From: Marivita lacus
GTDB taxonomy: Bacteria; Pseudomonadota; Alphaproteobacteria; Rhodobacterales; Rhodobacteraceae
Reading direction: 5' to 3'
Length of the DNA stretch: 64,000 bases
Assembly (NCBI RefSeq): GCF_014637725.1
Contig: NZ_BMFC01000015.1
Coordinates: forward strand, 1 to 64,000
The position numbers and the translations under genes are program-made. Below are positions 37,365 to 44,114 of this stretch, one piece after another (positions within the stretch are counted from its first letter, which is position 1; the number at the start of each line of letters is the position of its first letter). The notes under the pieces are model-generated. The model was not told the origin of the DNA. It saw only the letters and a program-made list of their open reading frames with translations, and searched no databases.

Positions 37365-38531
37365 ATGACAGAAATGGTCCATCGCGAATTGGAGAGATAC
37401 ACAGGAGAGCCGCTCTTTCCCAAGTGGTGGCGGACAGTCGACAGATGGACTTTATTGAGTGTCCTGGCTTTATTCGGTATTGGTGTCTTGCTGAATTTTG
37501 CGGCATCACCACCCTTGGCCGAGAGAAACGGCTTTGCAAATTTTCATTATGTTCAGCGACAGCTGGTGTTTGGTGGTCTGGCACTGGCAGTGATGGTCGT
37601 CGTCTCCCTGCTTGATCCGGTCACCATTCGTCGTTTCGCGGTTGTCGGATTTATTGCAGCCTTTGTTGCGCTCGTATTGCTTCCGTTTCTGGGCACGGAT
37701 TTCGGCAAGGGGGCGGTGCGGTGGTATTCTCTTGGATTTGCGTCCGTTCAACCATCGGAATTCCTGAAACCAACATTTGTGATCGTGATTGCGTGGTTTC
37801 TTGCTGCAAGGCTTGAGCCGAACGGACCACCCGGAGCAGCCTTTTCTTTTTTTCTGACTGTCAGTATTGTTCTCATATTGGCTCTACAACCTGATTTTGG
37901 CCAGGCTGCCTTGGTGCTATTTGGCTGGGGAGTTATGTATTTCATATCTGGTGCATCGATATTTATACTGACGGTTGTTGCAGGATTAGTGATCTTTGGG
38001 GGCAAGATCGCATATCGGAATTCCGAACATTTTGCGTTTCGCATCGATGGATTTCTCAGCCAGGAAATTGACCCGACAACGCAGCTTGGTTACGCCATCA
38101 ACGCAATCCGCAGTGGTGGGATATTTGGTCTTGGGGTGGGTGAGGGGCAGGTGAAATGGTCGCTTCCTGATGCGCATACAGATTTCATAATTGCAGTTGC
38201 TGCCGAAGAATATGGTCTGGTGCTGGTTCTTGTCATTATTTCGCTTTACGCCGGTATCGTCATTCGGTCGTTGGTGCGGTTGATGCGCGAACGTGATCCG
38301 TTCATCCGTTTTGCCGGCAGTGGCCTTGCTTGCATGTTTGGCGCACAGGCAATGATCAATATTGCAGTGGCCGTACGGCTCTTGCCGGCCAAGGGACTTA
38401 CGCTTCCGTTCATCAGCTACGGTGGGTCATCTTTGATCGCCGGAGGCTTGGCCTTGGGCATGCTTTTGGTCTGCACGCGCACGCGTCCTCAAGGTGATGT
38501 TGAAGACATCTTGCGAAGACGGCTGCGCTGA
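37365..38531 (+). CDS. ftsW: FtsW/RodA/SpoVE-family protein, FtsW-like
   Basis: A 388-aa polytopic inner-membrane protein of the SEDS family, which polymerise lipid II into glycan strands with a partner penicillin-binding protein. About ten transmembrane helices are visible. The motifs WSLPDAHTDFIIAVAAEEYG near 265-284 and LPFISYGGSS near 348-357 are intact, as is FGKGAVRWYSLGFASVQPSEFLKP. The sequence reads like a Rhodobacterales FtsW, but the gene stands alone, outside any division/cell-wall (dcw) cluster, and is AT-richer than the flanking core genes. It is probably a second, accessory copy. A tail fragment of the ABC exporter gene follows 20 bp after the stop. Confidence 0.82.
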   Translation: MTEMVHRELERYTGEPLFPKWWRTVDRWTLLSVLALFGIGVLLNFAASPPLAERNGFANFHYVQRQLVFGGLALAVMVVVSLLDPVTIRRFAVVGFIAAFVALVLLPFLGTDFGKGAVRWYSLGFASVQPSEFLKPTFVIVIAWFLAARLEPNGPPGAAFSFFLTVSIVLILALQPDFGQAALVLFGWGVMYFISGASIFILTVVAGLVIFGGKIAYRNSEHFAFRIDGFLSQEIDPTTQLGYAINAIRSGGIFGLGVGEGQVKWSLPDAHTDFIIAVAAEEYGLVLVLVIISLYAGIVIRSLVRLMRERDPFIRFAGSGLACMFGAQAMINIAVAVRLLPAKGLTLPFISYGGSSLIAGGLALGMLLVCTRTRPQGDVEDILRRRLR

Positions 38532-38550
38532 CGGTGCCGGGCCGAGGGGC

Positions 38551-38610
38551 CTGGCACAGGAAGGGCTCTATGCCTGCATGTACGGCGCGCAGATTTAGAG
38601 CCACGGGTAA
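38551..38610 (+). pseudogene. Echo of the ABC exporter 3' end
   Basis: About 60 bp, in the frame reading LAQEGLYACMYGAQ then stop, matches the last ~20 codons of the ABC exporter gene whose 3' end is at 31062 on the opposite strand (LAQEGLYAGMYGAQKQSYG). It includes the terminal ACGGGTAA, with a few substitutions and an internal stop. It is therefore an inverted duplicate of the gene tail. Confidence 0.8.
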
Positions 38611-38645
38611 GCCGCACGCAGATCATGCAAACGCGCAGGTATGGG

Positions 38646-40436
38646 TCATGCCACCCCATCGAGTACGGGCAATTGATCCACCGCCTGCGCGATCCGCTCT
38701 CTGACGTCTGGCCCCAGCGGGGCGGCAGTGGCCATGGAAACGAATTGATCGTCGACGAAGACCTTGGTCGACACGCTGTCAAAGGGAAACCCGGTCATCA
38801 GGACCGACTCGTCCTGAAGAACCACAATGATGCCTTCCGCGGCTTTGTTCAGCAGGAGTGCATGGGCTCTGAGAAACAGGTTGTCCCTCAAATCGTCTGG
38901 GCAGGGCATGCCGTCGGGTTTCAAGGTCACATCTCGGCTGCAGAGGAAATGGGGTTTTCCCTTGTCAAACAGCTCTGACTGGTAGTGTCGCGCGGCGCTC
39001 AAGGCATTTGCTCCACCGGAAAACACGTGTATCGGAATGCGCCCCTGTCGCGGGAAGCTTTCCTGAACATAAGTATCCAGCCCTTTTTGTACCCAGTCAC
39101 GATAGGGAGACACCATAGGGGCAAAGTTGATCTCGTTGATCTTTGCGCCGTTCTCGTGCCACGCCTTGGAGATGTCTTCCGTAATGATGTCGAGACCGAT
39201 GACATCGAGACCGCAAAACTCTGCGACATCTTCTGCCAGCGTGATGTTGTCCGAGTGGGTGACGCTGAACAAGTCTTCGGCGATCCCTCCCAGTTGGGCA
39301 CTCTCGATCCTCTGAAAGGGAACGCGCAGCCCCATCGTCGGGACGCTGTCAGCATCGAGACCGAGTTGCGAGAACATCCCCAGGCTTGTCTCATCGATTT
39401 CCAGTTTGGGCCGACGCCGGTGTTTCCCCAATTTCTGCTGTGCCTCGTTTTCGATCCGGGCCAATTCACTGATGCTATGTATCCCGTCCCCGAGGACATG
39501 CATGGGATGCCGCGCAACGACATGGCGCACCTTTTTCCCTGCCACGAAAATACGGTGACACACGCCGCTGATCTGCTGTTCCACCAGCAGATTCTCAAAT
39601 GCCTCCTGTTTCTCGAGATAGGCGTCCCGCAATGCGTCATCGGAGTCTATGTCGATGGTAACACCTTCTCCCCGCTCTAACTTGGCTGGTTTGAGAACGA
39701 CGGGATAACCAAGCTCCTGTCCTGCTTTTTGCACCGCTTCCAAGGAAGAGACAGCTATCTGGCCCGGTACCGGAAAGCCGGCCTGACGCAGGATCTGGTT
39801 TGTCAGTCTCTTGTCAGAAGCAAGCTTGTTGCCCAAAGCCGTATCTTTGTCATTCGTGCTGCGGTCGAACCGGCGCGCTTTTGATCCCCAGCCCAGCTGA
39901 TACACGCCGTCGCCCAAGTGAAGGAAAGGGACCCGGTTTTTGAATGCGGCATGCATGACCGAGACCGTTGAGAGGCCACCCGGTATGAAACTTTTGAATT
40001 TTTTGACAAAATCCGCATCTATGGTTTCGAAAGCGGCTTCGAAATCATAGGCCGGATGCATCTCGTTCAAGATCTTCAGCGCGAAGGCGTGCGCGCGCAG
40101 AACGATTTCCCGGGGAATATTGGCGACCGTTGGCGCAAGCAGGCGCACGCGATGTGCCCGCTTTTCCTGATTGTAATGGAGCTCCACGATTTTTGCCTGC
40201 TCGAATACGGGAACCTTGATCGCTTGCAGCAATGAATTCGCGAGAAACGAGATCCTGTCGCAGAGCGCCCTGACCCTGTCATCGTCGTTTCCGAAGGGCA
40301 GTTCATTCACAAGAAATCCGTTCGACAGAAACGCGTCAACCGATGGATGATCAAAGGACAGACTGTCGGGAAGAGTCATGCCGATCACGCAAACCGGCTG
40401 TGTCGACGCGTGGCTGTATCCGGGAATCTCGAGCAT
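38646..40436 (-). CDS. Cyanophycin-synthetase-like ATP-grasp ligase
   Basis: A 596-aa enzyme. The central and C-terminal part (about 185-510) is an ATP-grasp domain related to those in cyanophycin and N-acetylglutaminylglutamine synthetases. Motifs are DGVYQLGWGSKARRF, TALGNKLASDKRLTNQILRQAGFPVP, YPVVLKPAKLERGEGV, LLVEQQISGVCHRIFVAGKKV and the metal-binding end GLDVIGLDIITED...INEINFAPM. It would ligate an amino acid or peptide with ATP. There is no Mur-ligase half as in CphA and no acetyltransferase domain. The N-terminal ~170 residues and C-terminal ~90 are not recognised. AAGGA lies 8 bp before the start. The product is unknown; a small peptide metabolite is plausible. Confidence 0.72.
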   Translation of the reverse strand: MLEIPGYSHASTQPVCVIGMTLPDSLSFDHPSVDAFLSNGFLVNELPFGNDDDRVRALCDRISFLANSLLQAIKVPVFEQAKIVELHYNQEKRAHRVRLLAPTVANIPREIVLRAHAFALKILNEMHPAYDFEAAFETIDADFVKKFKSFIPGGLSTVSVMHAAFKNRVPFLHLGDGVYQLGWGSKARRFDRSTNDKDTALGNKLASDKRLTNQILRQAGFPVPGQIAVSSLEAVQKAGQELGYPVVLKPAKLERGEGVTIDIDSDDALRDAYLEKQEAFENLLVEQQISGVCHRIFVAGKKVRHVVARHPMHVLGDGIHSISELARIENEAQQKLGKHRRRPKLEIDETSLGMFSQLGLDADSVPTMGLRVPFQRIESAQLGGIAEDLFSVTHSDNITLAEDVAEFCGLDVIGLDIITEDISKAWHENGAKINEINFAPMVSPYRDWVQKGLDTYVQESFPRQGRIPIHVFSGGANALSAARHYQSELFDKGKPHFLCSRDVTLKPDGMPCPDDLRDNLFLRAHALLLNKAAEGIIVVLQDESVLMTGFPFDSVSTKVFVDDQFVSMATAAPLGPDVRERIAQAVDQLPVLDGVA

Positions 40437-40666
40437 TCATCTCTTCCTTTGCACCAAGCAGTGGCGTTCGTGAGCAAGCTATTTCAGGCAGAGCTTATCC
40501 GGGGATCACCTTTCGTGTGCAAGCGCCTGTTCTACGCGGTTGATGTTTCACGCACCGACCGGAAAAACTCTCAGAGAACACCGGCGTTTGCCTCCCAAGT
40601 GATTGACACTCCCGGCCGGACACTTCGTGATGGTGCGACGACGGAACCCCCAGCCCTGGACGACTT

Positions 40667-41698
40667 ATGCGCAGCGCAACATACGCAACGGCACTGACCC
40701 TGATGCTGGGCTGGCTGCTCTGGATCGGCAAGCCCATCCTGCTGCCGGTCTTTGCGGCCGTGATCTCGGTCTATATCCTGTCGACCGCAGCGGCGAGCAT
40801 GAAGGCCGTGCCGGTGCTGGGGCGACTGCCCGACTGGGCGCGACGGGGTCTGATCCTGATCCTCTTCACCATCGTGGTGGTGCTGCTCTTCATCCTTGTA
40901 ATCGACAACCTCGTGCAGGTGGTGGCGATCCTGCCGCAATACGAGAGCAATCTCGAACAGCTCATCAGCCGCAACGCGAGCCTTCTGGGGATCGAGGATG
41001 AACCGACCTGGGAAAACCTGCGCCGCGCCACGCTGGACCAGATGGATATCCGGGCGTGGATGACGCCGGCGCTGCTGTCGCTGCGCGGCTTCGGGATCAC
41101 GCTGTTTCTGGTGGTGCTCTATTCCAGCTTCTTCATCGCCGAACGCGGCGTGATGGCGCGCAAGGTCATGATCGCCATGGGGGACGAGGAGATGGGCGGC
41201 CGCGCCATCCAGCTCCTGTCGCGGATCAACGAACGGATCGGGCAGTACCTCTTCGTCAAGACCGTGATCAACGTCATCCTCGGCGGTCTGTCCTTTGTCA
41301 TCATGCTGCTGCTGGGGATCGAGTTCGCGCTGTTCTGGGCGGTGCTGATCGCCTTCCTGAACTACATCCCCTATATCGGCTCGATGATCGGCGTGATCTT
41401 CCCGGTGCTGCTCAGCCTTGCGCAGTTCGGCACGCTGTCGATGGCGGGCGCGGTGATGGTGTCGCTGACGGCGGCGCAGATTTTCGTGGCCTTCGTGCTG
41501 GAGCCGCGCATGATGGGCCGGGCCTTCAACCTCAGCCCCTTCGTGGTGCTCTTGGCGCTGGCGTTCTGGAGCACGCTCTGGGGCCTGCCCGGCGCGCTTC
41601 TGGCGGTGCCGCTGACGGTGAGCCTTGTGCTGGTCTTTGCCGAGCTGAAAACCACCAGGCCCATCGCGGTGCTCCTGTCGGCAAATGGCAAGCTCTGA
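40667..41698 (+). CDS. AI-2E-family transporter (PerM-like)
   Basis: A 343-aa inner-membrane protein with about eight hydrophobic helices in the AI-2E/PerM arrangement. There are two to three N-terminal helices, a soluble stretch (ILPQYESNLEQLISRNASLLGIED), then a C-terminal bundle with NYIPYIGSMIGVIFPVLLSL and the typical LSPFVVLLALAFWSTLWGLPGALLAVPLTV. Members are proposed permeases; the substrate is not predictable. The last part of the gene is echoed, with an internal deletion, at 42859-42905 behind ccdB, suggesting that the intervening DNA entered at this 3' end. Confidence 0.82.
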   Translation: MRSATYATALTLMLGWLLWIGKPILLPVFAAVISVYILSTAAASMKAVPVLGRLPDWARRGLILILFTIVVVLLFILVIDNLVQVVAILPQYESNLEQLISRNASLLGIEDEPTWENLRRATLDQMDIRAWMTPALLSLRGFGITLFLVVLYSSFFIAERGVMARKVMIAMGDEEMGGRAIQLLSRINERIGQYLFVKTVINVILGGLSFVIMLLLGIEFALFWAVLIAFLNYIPYIGSMIGVIFPVLLSLAQFGTLSMAGAVMVSLTAAQIFVAFVLEPRMMGRAFNLSPFVVLLALAFWSTLWGLPGALLAVPLTVSLVLVFAELKTTRPIAVLLSANGKL

Positions 41699-41840
41699 GA
41701 GGGCTGTTCACCATCCATTGCTGCGTTTGCGGTGAATATCCCAAACCACCATCCTATCCTGCCCACCTCAGAAACAGGGGAAAAGCAGAGCTATGAACAA
41801 CTGTCCCCTCACGGGGTGCCATGCGTCGATCGAAATCGGT

Positions 41841-41917
41841 TGTAGGTGGGTCGGCTGTATGGGGTACAGGATGCGTCAGCAGAAGCAGGTGTTCGAACTG
41901 CTGGTAACCCACCTACA
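41841..41917. ncRNA. Candidate structured RNA or DNA element (three-way junction)
   Basis: An 11-bp perfect inverted repeat (TGTAGGTGGGT at 41841, ACCCACCTACA ending at 41917) encloses two smaller hairpins: CTGTA-TGGGG-TACAG and CAGCAG...CTGCTG. Together they would fold as a three-way junction of about 77 nt. It contains TTCGAAC like a tRNA T-loop, but the arms do not fit a tRNA and no CCA follows. It may be a regulatory RNA or a recombination site. Prediction by eye only. Confidence 0.35.
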
Positions 41918-42131
41918 GAAAGTAACCTAAGGTCAATTGAAGATTTGTGCCAATAACGCAATAGCGTCTGGTAAGATTTTTTTGAATATAAAAAAGGTAT
42001 AATATTTTTTTGTATATCTTAATATATTCTATCATGCATAAATAGAATAAAAATAATATGCATTTTGTATTTATAGTGGATTTGGGTATCTAGGCCATTG
42101 ACCTAAAAAAAACATGATGTATTGATTCGAT

Positions 42132-42199
42132 ATTGCCAGCGGAAATCTACCGCATTCCGCTCTCATCTACTGCCCTGACCTATGGTCAGGGCTTTTTTA
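42132..42199 (+). ncRNA. Candidate small RNA with terminator
   Basis: A promoter-like TTGACC at 42098-42103 is followed after 16 bp by TATTGA. The transcript would carry hairpin AGCGGAA...TTCCGCT (42139-42161) and end at the terminator stem GCCCTGACC/GGTCAGGGC plus T-run. No open reading frame lies inside. Could be a free sRNA or the tail of a longer transcript. Confidence 0.35.
42172..42199 (+). terminator. Rho-independent terminator
   Basis: A perfect 9-bp stem GCCCTGACC / GGTCAGGGC with loop TAT, followed by TTTTTT. It stands about 475 bp beyond the permease stop, too far to be only that gene's terminator. Confidence 0.85.
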
Positions 42200-42404
42200 T
42201 TTCCCTGTCTGGTTGCATGCGGCAGTAAATATGATGAGAAAGTTTTTTGCTGTGATGATCCGAAACGTTGAACTTTCAATTTCTTTATGATCCGTCCGGC
42301 CATGTCCTCAAATCGTGTTGGTCGATCCGGGCTTGTGTTCTGCCAAGCTTGCGCAGTGCCGCACTACGGTATATTTTGACGGTATCGATAAGTAGTGTGG
42401 TCGT

Positions 42405-42659
42405 ATGGTGGCTACGACGAAGCGCAAGACCTCTCTGACACTTGATGCCGAGGCGCTTGATGGCGCAAGGGAGCTTGGGATCAACGTCTCCGCAGTGGCC
42501 GAGGCGGCTCTCATCAAGGCGGTCATCGAAGCTCGACGCAAGACGTGGCTCGCTGAGAACGCAGACGCATTTGAGGCCCAATCGGATTGGCACGAGCGTC
42601 ATGGGCATCCGCTGGCCGACATTATCACGGCGCCAGGCGGTTCTTCTTGGAAACCCTGA
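42405..42659 (+). CDS. ccdA: CcdA-type antitoxin
   Basis: An 84-aa protein with an N-terminal ribbon-helix-helix (KRKTSLTLDAEALDGARELGINVSAVAEAAL) and a toxin-binding tail (TWLAENADAFEAQSDWHERHGHPLADIIT). It would repress its own operon and neutralise CcdB, a gyrase poison. The final nine residues (APGGSSWKP) are not typical, as antitoxins of this type usually end soon after the PLA motif. The toxin gene next to it is damaged, so ccdA may now act as an orphan antitoxin. Confidence 0.78.
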   Translation: MVATTKRKTSLTLDAEALDGARELGINVSAVAEAALIKAVIEARRKTWLAENADAFEAQSDWHERHGHPLADIITAPGGSSWKP

Positions 42660-42892
42660 CCCGCTTTGATGTTGCGGAATACAAGGGTGTCTCCATGGTC
42701 CTTGTCGAAAGCGACCTTCTGCCGCCCGATGCCTCTGTCGTCGTCATTCCACTGCTCTCCGGCTACCCTGCGGTGCGCCATCTGAACCCTGAACTTCAAC
42801 ACGATGGCAGGCGCCTGGTGCTTGCGACACGCCTGATTGCGGGCGCAGCAGTCCCCATCCCGGCGCGCTTCTGGCGGTGCTGCTGTCGGTGA
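42656..42892 (+). pseudogene. ccdB: ccdB toxin remnant, start codon changed and C-terminus replaced
   Basis: The frame reads TRFDVAEYKGVSMVLVESDLLPPDASVVVIPLLSGYPAVRHLNPELQHDGRRLVLATRLI, clearly CcdB. Family members start MxRFDV with ATG overlapping the ccdA stop, but here the codon in that place is CTG (CTGA). After LVLATRLI the usual C-terminal ~25 residues, including the gyrase-poisoning end, are missing. They are replaced by sequence from the AI-2E gene tail read in another frame (PARFWRCCCR). Probably inactive; a TTG four codons upstream could still allow weak expression. Confidence 0.7.
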
Positions 42893-42905
42893 ATGGCAAG
42901 CTGTG
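42859..42905 (+). pseudogene. Echo of the AI-2E gene 3' end with internal deletion
   Basis: CCCGGCGCGCTTCTGGCGGTG matches the permease gene near 41587 almost exactly, then jumps to CTGCTGTCGGTGAATGGCAAG and a stop, matching the final codons of the same gene. The intervening part is lost between two GCGGTG repeats. It is a direct-orientation duplicate of the gene end, about 1.2 kb from the original. Confidence 0.8.
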
Positions 42906-42936
42906 ATGCGGTATCCCTTGGCGAAGAGTGGCGGGC

Positions 42937-43944
42937 CTATTTGGCTTTCGGGCCACCTGTCTTCTGCTCAAGGTAGTCGGGAATGCCAGAGGTATTCAGC
43001 AGCCCCATCTTTCGTAACGAGGGCTTTATGGCATCCTTGACTTTCTGCGGAATAATCCTCTTGGCGACCTTGAAGAACATGGGTCGTCGAACCTGGCTGG
43101 GATGTATGTTGCTGGAATTTCTGTCCGTGACATCGGGCGCCTTTTCGATATCCGTCGCATCCGACGACAATATCTTTACGCGTTTTCCGCAGAACGCCAA
43201 ATACGTGCGGCGATCGAAGGAGTGTCCTGGATGAAAGGGCGTCATGATTTCAGTACAGCTGGAGAACCCGCTATCTTGCATGACGTTGAACAGAGACGCT
43301 TCTGAGAGCCAGAAGCTTTCATTGTGCTCCACAGACGCCCAAAGATCTGCCAGTTTCTCTTCTTTTGTCGCGCGGGCATCATGCTCGACATAGCCTGAGC
43401 CGGAAATCCTGCGCCCGTTGAGATCAACAATCTCGTCGGCGTGAGTGGAAATGAACGTATCAAGGATCACGATACCGCGACAGCAGGTGCGCATCCGTTC
43501 GATGAGTGCGCACGCATCCGTGCTTCGAAGATGGTAAAGGATGCCGGAGCAGATGATGATGTCAAACATCCCGTAGCGCTCGGCGCTCAGGTTGTTCACG
43601 TCGTCCATGTAGAATTTGACGTTGTCCAGATTCAGAGATTTGGCGGCAAAGGCGGCCTTCTCGATGTTGGCTTCACGTAATTCGATACCCACGGCGGATG
43701 CTCCGTGAAGGGCGAATTCAATGGCGTAGTGGCCCTCAAGGCAGGCAAGGTCCAGAACGCGGCATTGATCAAGCGGCTTTCCGACCGCATCGACAGCAAC
43801 TTGCATGATCCGGCGGAGGCGATGATCGGCCTGGTCCGGTTTGGTGTATCTGTCGGGGCCAAGCTTGACCGCCATGGCAGACCACGGCCCGTGAGTCTCT
43901 ACTACGTCCCCGATGCTCTCGCACCGCGACTTGAATTCTTCCAT
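42937..43944 (-). CDS. SAM-dependent methyltransferase
   Basis: A 335-aa class I methyltransferase. Motif I is CRVLDLACLEGHYAIEFALHGASAVGIELRE, motif II is around FYMDDVNNL, followed by FDIIICSGILYHLRSTDA. The layout recalls DUF1698/CmoB-like enzymes and surface-glycan methyltransferases; no substrate is evident. The C-terminal ~80 residues are basic and may bind membrane or nucleic acid. The start MEEFKSRCESIGD at 43944 is preferred; the 21-codon upstream extension looks non-coding. The insertion sequence lies directly upstream, so its promoter region may have been disrupted. Confidence 0.75.
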   Translation of the reverse strand: MEEFKSRCESIGDVVETHGPWSAMAVKLGPDRYTKPDQADHRLRRIMQVAVDAVGKPLDQCRVLDLACLEGHYAIEFALHGASAVGIELREANIEKAAFAAKSLNLDNVKFYMDDVNNLSAERYGMFDIIICSGILYHLRSTDACALIERMRTCCRGIVILDTFISTHADEIVDLNGRRISGSGYVEHDARATKEEKLADLWASVEHNESFWLSEASLFNVMQDSGFSSCTEIMTPFHPGHSFDRRTYLAFCGKRVKILSSDATDIEKAPDVTDRNSSNIHPSQVRRPMFFKVAKRIIPQKVKDAIKPSLRKMGLLNTSGIPDYLEQKTGGPKAK

Positions 43945-44101
43945 CTTACCCGCCCAAAGCCGACATTCTCCGTGATCTGCCGACTTTGGCGGTCTTCGCC
44001 AAAGCACTCGCCGCCTGCACGTGTTTCAGGCTGTTCATTCGGCAGGACCGGTCGCGGGCACAAACTGACTACGAAACCGACGACTATCAACCCCTTGGAC
44101 T

Positions 44102-44109
44102 CTAATTAT
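44102..44109. repeat. Target site duplication, left copy
   Basis: CTAATTAT borders the left end of the insertion sequence and recurs exactly at 46798-46805. Eight bases is the usual length for IS1595-family insertions. Confidence 0.9.
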
Positions 44110-44114
44110 GGTGA

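Larger units (their letters stand above)
41699..42404. other. Intergenic region with structured-RNA candidates, strongly AT-rich centre
   Basis: No protein gene is supported. The left part holds an imperfect three-way-junction-like inverted repeat set (41841-41917), the centre (41940-42130) is very AT-rich, and the right part holds a promoter-like sequence plus a hairpin and terminator (42098-42199). Confidence 0.5.

Noticed and set aside
41841-41917. tRNA gene
   Set aside because: Length and a TTCGAAC loop suggest tRNA, but the T-arm lies too far from the acceptor stem, no D-arm or anticodon arm fits and no CCA follows.
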